Both the position numbers and the translations under genes were made by a program. This document shows, one piece after another, positions 1 to 64,000 of a stretch of 64,000 nucleotides of DNA (positions are counted from its first letter, which is position 1; the number at the start of each line of letters is the position of its first letter). The stretch lies in contig NC_079217.1 in the NCBI RefSeq assembly GCF_029633865.1, positions 32,127,090-32,191,089 of the forward strand, read 5' to 3'. This DNA comes from Lampris incognitus. Lineage: Eukaryota > Chordata > Actinopteri > Lampriformes > Lampridae. A model generated the notes under the pieces. It saw nothing but the letters and a program-made list of their open reading frames with translations. It was not told where the DNA came from and searched no databases.

Positions 1-858
1 TACAGTGGTGTGACAATTCCTTTCTTAAAGTCAATGTACCAAAGAAAAAAATAAATGGCTGTTGACTTTCGCAGAAGGGGTTTTGCCCCCATCACCTACC
101 CTCATAAATGGAGAACAGGTAGAGGTGGTTAGCCAGTACAAATATCTGGGGACAACTGTGGATGACAAACCAAGCTTTCAGCCTAATGTGGAGGCAATCT
201 TAAACAAAGGTCACCAGCACAATATTTTTAAGGAGGCTTAGCAGTTTTAATGTAAACAAATCACTTTTGAAAATATTTTACTCATCTTGTATTGAGTCAG
301 GCCTTACCTTTTCTTTTGTTTGCTGTTTTGGGAATCTAAACCTGATGAATAAGAAGAAAATTGCGAGGATGAGCTCTAAAATCATCGGCTGTGATCTGAA
401 TGACCTCTATCTTGTTTATCAGAAGAGGGTCATTAGAAAAACTCAGGATATTCTTCAGGACCCTCAACACCCTCTTTATTCTGAGTTTTCCCTCCTTCCC
501 TCTGGACATAGGTATAGGATGCCTAGATGCAGCAGAAATAGACATGGTCGCTTTTTTGTCCCAGAGGTTATTCAAAGTTTGAAATGGTAACTGTAAGACA
601 TGTGGACTAGGACTGATTAACTATGATACTGTTTTGTTACCGTTATGTCTGATGGGGACTTTTGTATATTTCGGCTATATTGTACTGAAAATGTATGTCC
701 TTGTAGCTGTATGCGTTTTCGGACTTCATCTTAATGTCTTTTATGTTGTTTTAGATGCATGTGTTTTAGGACTCAGTCTTAATGTTCTTTAGGTTTTTTA
801 ACTGTTCGCTGCAAAATGAATTACCCCAGTGGGGATAATAAAGATTTCTCTCTTGTTT
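1..858 (+). mobile_element. 3' end of an L2/Rex1-type LINE (decayed RT C-terminal region)
   Basis: Broken translations on the plus strand resemble the tail of fish non-LTR reverse transcriptases: a 'QYKYLGTTVDD' block near 150-175, then an open stretch at 267-590 with 'SSKIIG' and 'LLPSGHRYRMPRCSRNR'. The latter is the basic C-terminal signature of L2/CR1/Rex1-type LINEs. The copy ends in a 'ggggataataaag' style tail near 845, typical of these 3' ends. Frameshifts and stops before position 267 show it is dead. It lies in a downstream intron of ilvbl, antisense to it. The exact clade (L2 or Rex1) is uncertain. Confidence 0.7.
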
Positions 859-1939
859 TCTACCCATTCCCTTTGGCAGTACATGATGACCACAAATCTA
901 TGAACCTGGTCTGCTATAATGGTAAGGTATGCTTTGGCATCAAGGCGTCAATCTACAGGTATTAATGGACCCAGTGCATACCATTTGAATGCCCCTCAAA
1001 CCAGTACCTCTCCCACCGACTTGTACAGTTGTAACCATACATGATGGGTCCATCGCCTCATGTTGTGTACACCATACCCCGAGTCTGCCATTGTGGTGGT
1101 GCAGCCAGACCAGGGAACCTTTTTCCAGTCATTTAAAGTCAAGTGCTGATGTTTCTTAGCCAACTATAAACACCTTCAGTGGTTTACTATGGACATGAGA
1201 GGTACCCTGCATGGTCATCTGCTGTTATATTCCATAACGCAAGAGTGTGACGCACTGGGTGTTTCGAAATTTGTCCGTTTACCACACAACTGTATTGTGA
1301 TGTTAATTGACATGCTGTGAAATGGGGATTACTTTTTATGGCCCAAGCCACCCATATCCCACGTTCAATCTACCAATGGCCGCCTCCCAAACATTTTAAT
1401 TAGGTGTCTTGTGATCTGGTCCATTCACTTGAGACTGCTGCCTTCAAAAAGCCCAGCAACTCTATGGTGTTGGCGATGCTCAAACCCGCCCTCCTGGGAC
1501 CCATGTTCACGCTTTTTCGAAGTCCGTTAGATCATGGTTAAAGCACATTCTTGGTAATCTGTTCACATGCAAAGCAAATGTGAAAATGGGAGTTGATGTT
1601 GCATGCCCTCTTCTACTGCAGGGTCAGGGTTTCTATTTTTCTGGTCACCAAGAATATAACACACCTAAACATATATTAATAACATGAATATCCATCCATC
1701 CATAACACAATCATGCAAATGCACATTATACCTACGGGCAATTTAGAGTATTCAATTCACCTAAAGTAAGTATTTGAACTGCAGTAAGAAATGGGTAAGC
1801 CTACATACAAACTCTACAAACACGGACTAGGATCAAACTCAGGGCCTTACTGGTGTGCGACAACAGTGCTAATAATTTAGCATCTGCACCACCGTAAACT
1901 TATGATTTCAAATAACTACAGAGTTACTCATAAACATAC
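859..1939. other. ilvbl intron sequence, no recognised feature
   Basis: About 1.1 kb between the LINE tail and ilvbl exon 4. I see no coding exon, simple repeat or transposon end that I can name. It may hold old repeat debris. Confidence 0.4.
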
Positions 1940-2190
1940 CAAGATAAAATTTTCCCAATTACGCCCTTAGGAGGATTTTTCACCCCAAACTCTTTGGCCA
2001 CCAAGTGGAATGGGTAGAGGGTGTCAATAGGAAACTCTATGAAAACAGGACCAGGGGTTCCAGACTGGGCGATAGCAAGTGCCTTGCGGACCGTAGGTAC
2101 AATCTCCCTCACAGTCCTGATGGAGGCACAGAACTTGCACAGCGGCTTGAAGAGGGACATCTGGTCAATGTCTTGCAGTGCTCCTCTGCC
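1940..2190 (-). CDS. ilvbl: ilvbl coding exon 4
   Basis: It begins with '[20 protein letters not shown]' and contains '[20 protein letters not shown]' and '[12 protein letters not shown]'. The donor tcttg|gtatg leaves phase 2. The next exon is beyond the left edge or not recognised. Confidence 0.93.
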
Positions 2191-3209
2191 CTGTATCATA
2201 ATCACGCATTATGGAGAATTTAAAAGAAGAGGGTTTGAGGCCATAAGGGGTTAAGATAAAGTGTGATATATTTGCATGGCTTTTTAGACAAATGCCATTG
2301 ACATGCCAGTTGTCATTTCAGAAAAGGAGCATCTGCACCACAACACATAACTTGAGCCAGCCCCACTTAGAAAGCGAAAGACTTATTCTACTCCGTCATT
2401 TTGTGGTACTCTATCACACATTCATGTGAAGCAGATATTGCAGTGACAATGAATTTCATAGGCTCTAACCTGAAGAAGTGTCCCAGCAGCTCCGCCCATA
2501 AGGAGTAGTGGAGACTCAGCCATCTGGGCATTTTTCACTGCTGTCACTGTATTAGTGAGGCCCGGCCCTGCAGTCACTGCAGCCACACCAACAGTGCCTG
2601 TGAAGAAAAAATTACACACATACATAAATAATAAATAAAAACACACACATACATATCCATCTCAAATGGGGTCGCGGGATGCTGGAGCCTATCCCAGCAT
2701 TCATTGGACGGCAAGTGGGGAGACACCCTGGACAGGCTGCCAGTCCTTCACAGGGCAGACACATTAGAGACAATTCAGTATGACTGATTCAACTGACCTA
2801 CATGTCGTTGGACTGTGGGAGGAAACCGGAGCACCCGGAAGAAACCCAAGCAGACATGGGGAGAACATACAAACTCCACACAGAGGATGACCTGGGATGA
2901 CCCCCCAAGGTTGGACAACCCCAGGGTTCGAACCCAGGACCTTCTTGCAGTGAGACGACTGTGCTAACCACTGTGCCACCATGCCATCCTATTTTATTTT
3001 GCTTTAAGTCAAAAATAAGAAGAAAATTGGTTTGGTTTTAAATTCCCTTTTGAGTCCAATTGAAGGTTTTAATGATTTCTAATTTGATTTCTTTTCTCCT
3101 CTGTTTAATGCCCTCGCTCACGTTCCTTATTTTTTCTCACTGTCACACTGAAGTACAGTTGGAAAATGGCTTATAGGGGATAAGCGGCTTGGATAATGGA
3201 TGGATATAC

Positions 3210-3248
<39 letters not shown>

Positions 3249-3409
3249 AAATCCAGTGAGTCAAATAAATTCTTTAGGAAATAATTACAGCTGATGATTG
3301 CTTATGGCATGAAACAGGATTGTACTGTCTCATAAAGAATTTATTTGACTCACTGGACTATTTTGCTCTTTATTTGTTGAGCACTTGCCCTACCGTTGAG
3401 TGTTTCTTT

Positions 3410-3467
<58 letters not shown>

Positions 3468-4164
3468 TATATATATATAGCGTTTTTTTTCTGAAACTGT
3501 CAATGGCGTTGTGAGTGGTCAATTAATGAGCGGGATATCAACATATATGTGTGTGTGTATTTATGTATGTATATATGTATGTATGTACACATGTATATAT
3601 CAACACAGATACAGGAAAAAAAGTTTTAATGCATTGCAGTGTAAGCTAAGAGTTAACCCTTTTTTATGATCTTTGTTGTTCCCTTAGGTATAATCTTACT
3701 TTTTAAAATGGTTTGTACATACGAATTATATTTTAACATAACAATAACTGTAAATAAATCTTCCCTTGTACATAGTTAAACAAAAATAAAATCTATTACC
3801 TTTTTTATACTGAATATATTTACACAGGGTACATGGAATTTACCACCTAGCTACATTCTCCCCTGCAATGAGTTAACGTCATCGATGACTGACTAACCCA
3901 CCTGAGCGGACCCCATTGGTCCTTGCAATGCTTTTTCAAACAGAGCTGTACCCACACAGGACCTGTGTTGATATACTTGTGTTGTATCTGTGTTGATATT
4001 CCGCTCCTCATTAGTTGAGCACTTATAACACCATTGACGGTTTCGGAAAAAAACGCTATATAGTGTTTTTTTCCAAAACCGTCAATGGTGTTGTTTCGTG
4101 GTTATATCTCTCTCATCATGGTTATATCTCTCTCATGTCATAATGTGTGTGTGTATGTGTATAT

Positions 4165-4259
<95 letters not shown>

Positions 4260-6513
4260 GTGCATCCGGAAAGTATTCACACCCCTTCACTTTTCCCACA
4301 TTTTGTTATGTTACAGCCTTATTCCAAAATGGATTAAATTCCTTTTTTTTCCTCATCAATCTACATACAATACCACTTAATGACAAAGCGAAAAAGGTTT
4401 TGTAGAAATTTTTGCAAATTTATTAAAAATAAAAAAACTGAAATATTGCATGTACATAAGTTTTCAACCCCTTTACTCAGTACTTGGTTGAGGCACCCTT
4501 GGCAGCGATTACAGCCTCAAGTCTTCTTGGGTACGAAGCTACAAGCTTGGCACACCTATATTTGGGGTATTTCTCCCGTTCTTCTCTGCAGAGCCTCTCA
4601 AGCTCTGTAAGGTTAGATGGGGAGCGTCGCTGTACAGCTATTTTCAGGTCTTTCCAGAGATGTTCAATGGGGTTCAAGTCTGGGCTCTGGCTGGGCCACT
4701 CAAGGACATTCACAGACTTGTCCCGAAGCCACTCCTTCATTGTCTTGGCTGTGTGCTTAGGGTTGTTGTTGTGTTGAAAGGTAAACCTTCGCCCCAGTCT
4801 GAGGTCCTGATCGCTCTGGAGCAGGTTTTCATCAAGGATCTCTCTGTACTTTGCTCCATTCATCTTTCCCTTTATCCTGACTAGTCTGCCAGTTCCTGCG
4901 GCTGAAAAACATCCCCACAGAATGATGCTGCCACCACCATGCTTTACTGTAGGGATGGTATTAGCAAGGTGATGAAAGGTGCCTGGTTTCCTCCAGACAT
5001 GACGTTTGGCATTCAGGCCAAAGAGTTCAATCTTGGTTTCATCAGACCAGAGAATCTTGTTTCTCATGGTCTGAGAGTCCTTTAGGTGCTTTCTGGCAAA
5101 CTCCAAGCGGGCTGTCATGTGCCTTCTACTGAGCAGAGGCTTCTGTCTGGCCACTCTACCATAAAGGCCTGATTGGTGGAGTGCTGCAGAGATGGTTGTC
5201 TTTCTGGAAGTTTCTCCCATCTCCACAGAGGAACGCTGGAGCTGTGTCAGAGTGACCATCGGGTTCTTGGTCACCTCCCTGACCAAGGCCCTTCTCCCCC
5301 GATTGCTCAGTTTGGCTGGGCGGCCAGCTCTAGGAAGAGTCCTGGTGGATCCAAACTTCTTCCATTTACGAATGATGGAGACCACTGTGCTCTTCGGGAC
5401 CTTCAAAGCTGTAGACATTTTTTTGTACCCTTACCCAGATCTGGGCCTCGATACAATCCTGTCTCGGAGGTCCACAGACAATTCCTTTGACTTCATGGCT
5501 TGATTTCTGCTCTGACATGCACTGTCAACAGTGCGACCTTATATAGACAGGTGTGTGCCTTTCCAAATCATGTCCAATCGATTGAATTTACTACAGGTGG
5601 ACTCCAATCAAGATGTAGAAACATCTTAAGGATGATCAGAGGAAACAGGATGAACCTGAGCTCAATTTTGAGTGTCATAACAAAGGGTTATATACATGCA
5701 ATATTTCAGTTTTTTATTTTTAATAAATTTGCAAAAATTTCTACAAAACCTTTTTCACTTTATCGTTATGCGGTATTGTGTGTAGCTTGATGAGAAAAAA
5801 AGGAATTTAATCTATTTTGGAATAAGGCTGTAACATAACAAACTGTGGGGAAAGTGAAGGGGTGTGAATACTTTCCGGATTCACTGTACGTACACACACT
5901 ATGAAATGAGAGTGATTGAACCATGATCATGGCCAAAGTTTATGTCATCCTATGCCACTCACCCTGTTCATAATATACTGATGCCATTTTGGAGCTTTTA
6001 AAAGGCAAGATAAAGCTGTACATGAGACTGCAGTGTTTTCATAAAGGGCAAAGATAACTGCAATTGCACAATTTAAAATTTAGAATCTATACAGTATTAT
6101 GTACTGTTGTGTAATAAACTTCAGTAGATTTTGGTAGACTGAATAAATAATCAAGTGAGTCTGTGTCTTGGTTTTACTTTTTGGAGTCTTAGTAATGCAC
6201 CTGAGAGCCTTGCCACTGCATCGGCAGCAAAGACAGCAGTGGCCTCGTGTCTGGTGTCCACAATGTGGATACCCAGCTTCTCACAAGCCACCAGGATTGG
6301 TGAGATGTGTCCACCGACCAACGTGAACACGTACTTGACCCCGTGGCCACGGAGTACCTCTGCAACACTCTCCCCACCATGCCTTGGACTCTTGGTTTCA
6401 GTCTAAAATGAGACAGAGGAAATCACTAATCAGACAAATCTGGTCAAGTGGTTGAACTGAAGGCTGAATCAAAAAGGTATTTCTAACAGACTACTACTGT
6501 ATCAATTGAGAGG

Positions 6514-6575
<62 letters not shown>

Positions 6576-7758
6576 TGTGTGTGTATGTGTGTGATAAATC
6601 CATGAATTCATAACTTCAAGGGTCATATAAAGAGAAGAGATAGCTGCAAGTGCACACCTCTACATCATGTATCCTTAGTATAGTGTTGCAAGGTAAAAAA
6701 AAAAAAGGTATGTTGACCAAAATGCTGCCCACACAATGGGCCTCATGCATCAATCATTTGTACGTTTGTTCTTACACACCCATGGAATTGTTTAGCTCCC
6801 AAGTTTGTCTGACAGACAAAAGCAAAGCCTGATGGTTATTTGTAATTCCTTCCCCCTAACATCTAGTGTCTACCTCTTGCAATGAGCAGTCAACCAGGCT
6901 TGCAAAGACGTCAAAGTTGGCCAATTGGTGTTTAAATTCAGGGGTTACCCAGGTTCTACATTGGTCTCTGGGACAATCTTCAAGGCTAAATAATTCCATG
7001 GGTGTGTAAGAACAAATTTGTATGTAAAACGATTGATGAATGAGGCCCAATACATTTTGCAGAATGAAGAGGTGATTTATGTTGTATAACCTTAATTTGT
7101 ATACAATTCAAGAAAAGATAGTGAAAGATAATATTCATTTTAATGAATAACCCTACATAAAGGATACACAGGTCACGTGAAAAAGGTGAGTAGGGGGCCC
7201 TTTTAAAAGGTTATCTGTCAACCTCTCTTTTCACTCAATTGGCCTTGCATATTTCACAATGACCCCATATTGTTCTAGCATGTGGTGTATTGTAACCACT
7301 CTGACCTTAGTGCAATCCCATTAACCAGTGTTGTGATGGCCTTTGTGCTGGAAAGCCACAAGGCTGTACAAAGTTTGCCTCCTCTCTTGTTACGTGAATG
7401 GAGACGCTCTATGCCTTCACCTTTCACCCATTATGCAGAATAACGCTTATGATTTGAGTGTTGCAGAAAAGAACGAAGGTCTATTCCATGCAATTTGTCT
7501 GTATTATCGGACCAATTTCGAGAGGAAACCTTAGTTATTAAAGACCAAAGACATGGCTTTATTGAATACCTGCTCATGCATGAGAGAACAAGGAACAGTA
7601 TACAACAAAATGTTTTATCACACTCTTCACTAAAGAGAACCTACCTTGTGAAGCAGCTGATATAGTAAACCAAGTTTATAAGCTGCAAACACAAAGCCTC
7701 CCAACGCAAGTCCCGCCAGACACCCGAGAAAAATGCCAACGTCTCCCAATGAATCCAT
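1940..7758 (-). CDS. ilvbl: ILVBL, acetolactate synthase-like ThDP enzyme (first four coding exons, gene continues off the left edge)
   Basis: Coding exons, 5' to 3' on the minus strand: 7645-7758, 6201-6402, 2470-2597, 1940-2190. All have GT/AG borders and phases that join without a break (231 codons plus two bases). The start is an ATG at 7758, followed by a hydrophobic N-terminal segment (about residues 8-27) and '[10 protein letters not shown]', the ER-anchor pattern of vertebrate ILVBL. Then comes the ThDP-enzyme N-terminal domain: '[20 protein letters not shown]', '[18 protein letters not shown]' with the ThDP-activating Glu at about residue 91, and '[20 protein letters not shown]'. Family knowledge: 2-hydroxyacyl-CoA lyase activity in fatty-acid alpha-oxidation at the ER. 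The middle domain and the ThDP pyrophosphate-binding domain lie outside the window. Intron 2 holds a SINE, PLE debris and a Tc1 element. Confidence 0.93.
2470..2597 (-). CDS. ilvbl: ilvbl coding exon 3
   Basis: The acceptor is cacag|gc, entered in phase 1. It encodes '[17 protein letters not shown]' and '[20 protein letters not shown]', then the donor cttcag|gttag in phase 0. This is the core of the PYR domain. Confidence 0.93.
2652..2990 (-). mobile_element. tRNA-headed SINE, family A
   Basis: Read on the minus strand it starts with a tRNA-like head ('gtggttagc' A-box-like, 'ggttcgaaccc' B-box near 2930-2945), then the conserved body with 'cctcccacagtcc', and a tail with 'gctggg(a)taggctccagc'. 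The same unit recurs at 10697, 21548, 32868 and as tails at 3160, 24776 and 40343. It lies in ilvbl intron 2. Confidence 0.8.
3160..3210 (+). repeat. 3' tail fragment of SINE family A
   Basis: 'ggataagcggcttggataatgg' matches the 3' tail of the family A SINE and runs directly into a (TA)n tract. Confidence 0.55.
3213..3242. repeat. (TA)n microsatellite
   Basis: A pure TA run that abuts the PLE terminal fragment to its right. Confidence 0.9.
3250..3413 (+). mobile_element. PLE family A terminal repeat with inverted flanks
   Basis: About 28 bp at 3253-3280 ('agtgagtcaaataaattc...') returns in reverse complement at 3330-3360, making a long stem around a hammerhead core at 3287-3328. The downstream part ('tttgttgagcacttgcc...') matches other family A copies at 35020, 40265 and 48400. 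Confidence 0.7.
3287..3328 (+). ncRNA. hammerhead ribozyme core (PLE family A)
   Basis: CTGATGA is at 3291-3297, a weak stem II is next, then GAAA at 3311-3314, a short stem III (ACAGG...TTGT) and GTA at 3322-3324. Stem I is ACAG (3287-3290) paired with CTGT (3325-3328). This is the minimal type I arrangement reported for Penelope-like elements. The first stem II pair is mismatched, so activity is uncertain. Confidence 0.65.
3414..3478. repeat. (TA)n/(CA)n microsatellite
   Basis: TA run, then CA run, then TA run, between two PLE family A fragments. Confidence 0.9.
3479..4110. mobile_element. PLE family A terminal fragments, partly palindromic
   Basis: Pieces of the family A terminal repeat occur in both orientations: 3479-3545 and 3598-3645 read as minus strand ('gcgttttttt', 'atcaacacagatacagg', 'gcattgcagtgtaagct'). 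A plus piece at 3965-4057 is followed at once by its own reverse complement at 4058-4095. Between 3650 and 3965 is AT-rich sequence with no recognised feature. Confidence 0.6.
4177..4254. repeat. (TA)n microsatellite
   Basis: About 75 bp of pure TA, abutting the left end of the Tc1 element. Confidence 0.95.
4258..5886 (-). mobile_element. Tc1-family DNA transposon 1
   Basis: Terminal inverted repeats of about 215 bp (4258-4475 and 5670-5886) begin with CAGTG. The right end is followed by TA; the left flank reads CA, so the target TA has mutated. The transposase is on the minus strand. It lies in ilvbl intron 2, in the sense direction. Confidence 0.93.
4477..5496 (-). pseudogene. Tc1 transposase, inactivated (one stop, one catalytic Asp lost)
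   Basis: From the ATG at 5496 the frame codes for a Tc1/mariner transposase of about 339 residues: paired-like HTH with '[10 protein letters not shown]', then DDE blocks '[11 protein letters not shown]' and '[14 protein letters not shown]'. An in-frame TAA at 5431-5433 (codon 22) breaks it; an internal Met at 5418 would give 313 residues without the first helix. In the second catalytic block the usual Asp is Asn ('[10 protein letters not shown]'), so the product should be catalytically dead even if translated. Length and motifs match full-length fish Tc1 elements (DD34E). Confidence 0.92.
6201..6402 (-). CDS. ilvbl: ilvbl coding exon 2 (ThDP-binding N-terminal domain)
   Basis: The acceptor is ttttag|act and the donor ctcag|gtgc; it ends in phase 1. 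It carries the 'GGHISP' loop and the catalytic '[11 protein letters not shown]' motif of the acetolactate synthase superfamily. Confidence 0.93.
6518..6573. repeat. (CA)n microsatellite
   Basis: Pure CA run followed by a short inverted GT block (6574-6592). It lies in ilvbl intron 1. Confidence 0.95.
6737..7049. mobile_element. Non-autonomous DNA element (MITE) with TGGGCCTCAT inverted ends
   Basis: The first 60 bp or so (6737-6800: TGGGCCTCAT...ttcttacacacccatgg) return as an imperfect reverse complement at 6985-7049. The interior of about 180 bp has no ORF. It resembles fish ISL2EU/Harbinger-type MITEs; the superfamily is not certain. Confidence 0.7.
7645..7758 (-). CDS. ilvbl: ilvbl coding exon 1 (start codon, membrane anchor)
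   Basis: 38 codons from ATG to a clean donor (aag|gtag). It encodes '[10 protein letters not shown]' and then a Leu/Gly/Ala-rich hydrophobic helix. It ends in phase 0. Confidence 0.92.
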
Positions 7759-8500
7759 CTCCCGGTGACGTCAGCACAACACAGACACGGAAGTCGCTCT
7801 TTGCGTCTTAATTCAAATTAATAAACATCTAATACAACGTCCAAGTCCACCCTCACTGGACCAGCAGCTAACTTTCCCCGGGCTATGCTACTACTTAGCG
7901 TCTGTAAAGATATTGTAAAAGGCGTTCGCACAACTTCTCTTCTATGCAAATATCTTACGTCGTAACGTTAGCAGGTCTTTTTTATAGGCGCGGTAGGTCA
8001 TGTTGAGCTACAGGAGAGAGGCTGCTTCTGCTAAACATGACCGATACGTAGTACGTTTTCCGCAGACGTCGCCCTGATTGGTCTTTCAGGACACCGCCAA
8101 CCAACGTACGTTTGCTCCCTATCTTCTTTGTGAATCCAAAACGATCGTACAAACACTTCATCCAATGGGAAGCATGTGGGGGCGGGACATGGTGCCCCGG
8201 CGCTACATAGACAGGCTGGAAATAGATGGAGAGGTATAGGCTCTTTATTCTGTGCAAGCACAATACATCAGATTTAACACAAAGCAACAAACCGGTAGCA
8301 AGGTAGAACCCCTTAATCCAACCCTGGAAGATCTTTACACTCTTGACTGCCAAAGGACAAAAATCCTATTGTATCTACTTATCCATGCACGTTACAATAT
8401 TTTACCGAGTTGTTTGGCTAAACATAAGATGATAGCATCTTTCTCGTGGCATTTTGGTATTAATATTCTTACATCCAGCCACTAATGCATTTCAATATTT
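7759..8500. other. Intergenic spacer: ilvbl promoter side and GH35 3' UTR
   Basis: 742 bp between the ilvbl start and the GH35 stop, both genes on the minus strand. A polyadenylation-signal candidate for the GH35 gene (AATAAA on the minus strand) is at 8244-8249. The part nearer ilvbl is richer in CpG and holds the CRE-like site. Confidence 0.5.
7766..7773. promoter_or_regulatory. CRE-like palindrome (TGACGTCA) just upstream of ilvbl ATG
   Basis: A perfect 8-bp CREB/ATF consensus site lies 7 bp upstream of the ilvbl start codon, in a short GC-richer stretch. The match is read directly; regulatory use is inferred from its position only. Confidence 0.4.
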
Positions 8501-26810
<18,310 letters not shown>

Positions 26811-27182
26811 CTGGAACACACGTAAACAAGTATTCAAGTAAATAAAACACAACTGAATTTAACGGCTTAGTCAAAGAGCTGAAGAATTGGAGATGATGTT
26901 ATGCAGCTTACTGATATACTATAGTATACTGTATGTGGAGACAGACAGGCTTATGTTAGTTGTGCCCTTAAAATCTACAGTCCGGAGACTCTTTTACCAA
27001 AAAAAAGTCTTGAGAATTTGGAATTACTGGAGATAAAACCTTTGAGGAGGTTACACCGAACTGTGGTCACAAATGAAAACACGGTGTTACAGATACAAAA
27101 GTTAACGGGCCCTATCGCACAAACATGTTGGACTTAAATAACACGAATCATCCTTTACAGCGATACAATAAGGAAATCTTAC

Positions 27183-27394
27183 CAAGTGCTGACGCGAAAG
27201 TCACAAACTCTTGAAGAAAAGGGACAACAGTAGCCTGTCAGTGGTGCACCTCGGGGCCGAGCTTGCAGCAGAGCGTTTGAAGAGATGACAGTGACAGGAG
27301 GCCCAGAACAGCTCAGATAAGGGAAACTATTGTTTTTGTGAGAACAAAAATATAATGGTGCTTTCTGTGGCTTTCTCTGACTGCATGTGTTCAA
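27183..27394 (-). other. Candidate 5' exon of the minus GH35 gene (probably untranslated)
   Basis: A strong donor (cacttg|gtaaga) at 27183 closes an open stretch that starts with ATG at 27394. Joined to the exon at 26810 in the phase used by the plus paralogue, the junction codon becomes TGA. The alternative acceptor (26802) is out of phase with this ORF. So it is either a 5' UTR exon, with translation from 26788, or not used. The upstream end is unknown. Confidence 0.35.
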
Positions 27395-63530
<36,136 letters not shown>

Positions 63531-63714
63531 GTGAATCACAGGCAGACAGCGCACACACCTGCTTGCCAAAAGTGCATTACATAATTAACTTATTTTTTCT
63601 TTGCAGTTTTTCTCAACAGAGTTACAAATTCCTTGTTGTGTCTTCAACAATAATACATAACAGGCAGCAAAACAAAGGACACATAAACTACTAAACTATC
63701 AAAATAAATCAAAA

Positions 63715-64000
63715 GTCAACTCAAGTCAAGTCAGGTCAGTTTTGTTTGTATAACCCAATATCACAAATTGCAAATTTGCCTCAGGGGGCTTTACAGCAGC
63801 AATACAACATCCTGTCCTTAGACCCTCACATTGAATAAGGAACACCTAAAAAAGAAAAAGAAAAAAAGAAAAACTAAAAAGAAAAAAAAACCTTTTACAG
63901 GGACAAAAAATTGGAAGAAACCTAAGGGAGAGCAACAGAGGAGGGATCTCTCTCCCAAGACAGACAGCTGGATATTGTGTTTACACAATTTACAGAATAC
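63715..64000 (+). repeat. Dispersed repeat starting (AAGTC)n, runs to the window edge
   Basis: Matches 44883-45090 ('ggggctttacagcagcaatacaacatcctgtcc') and continues further with 'gaagaaacctaagggagagc'. Confidence 0.65.

Noticed and set aside
8031-8353. Minus-strand frames between ilvbl and GH35
   Set aside because: They lie in the GH35 3' UTR/spacer, overlap in several frames and lack recognisable domains.

Overview
The window looks like intron-rich vertebrate DNA, most likely from a teleost fish. Exons are short (65-250 bp) with GT/AG borders, introns run to about 12 kb, (CA)n/(TA)n/(GA)n tracts are frequent, and the repeats are typical of fish: four Tc1-family transposons, L2/Rex-type and L1/Tx1 LINEs, two tRNA-headed SINE families, hAT MITEs, a Ty3/Gypsy element and several Penelope-like elements (PLEs). 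No bacterial-type gene organisation is seen. All assignments come from reading the sequence; no database search was possible. LAYOUT. (1) 1-7758, minus strand: first four coding exons of ilvbl (acetolactate synthase-like, 2-hydroxyacyl-CoA lyase 2 family); the gene runs off the left edge. (2) 8501-26810, minus strand: a GH35 beta-galactosidase-1-like gene (GLB1L2/GLB1L3 type) in 18 coding exons that sum to an exact open frame of 603 codons plus stop. Its intron between 10470 and 19372 holds a full-length L1/Tx1 LINE with two open ORFs and a 15-bp target duplication. (3) 27183-27891: a short divergent spacer with a (GA)n tract. (4) 27892-63530, plus strand: a second GH35 gene, head-to-head with the first, with 12 coding exons (401 codons) before the right edge. 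Its exon lengths and phases mirror the first gene almost exactly, so the two are inverted paralogues. Its introns are filled with nested transposons. HOW THE GENES WORK TOGETHER. Both GH35 copies keep the two catalytic glutamates and are probably lysosomal/secretory or membrane-anchored exo-galactosidase-like proteins. They may share a divergent promoter. ilvbl is an ER-membrane ThDP enzyme and only a neighbour. MOST NOTEWORTHY. Terminal repeats of one PLE family carry hammerhead-ribozyme cores (CTGATGA, stem II, GAAAC, short stem III, GTA, stem I) at eight or more places on both strands, several of them in inverted pairs. Two further PLE-like repeat families carry a related core whose stem II covaries. 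PLE-linked hammerheads are known in general; the inverted pairing and the microsatellite association seen here deserve a check.
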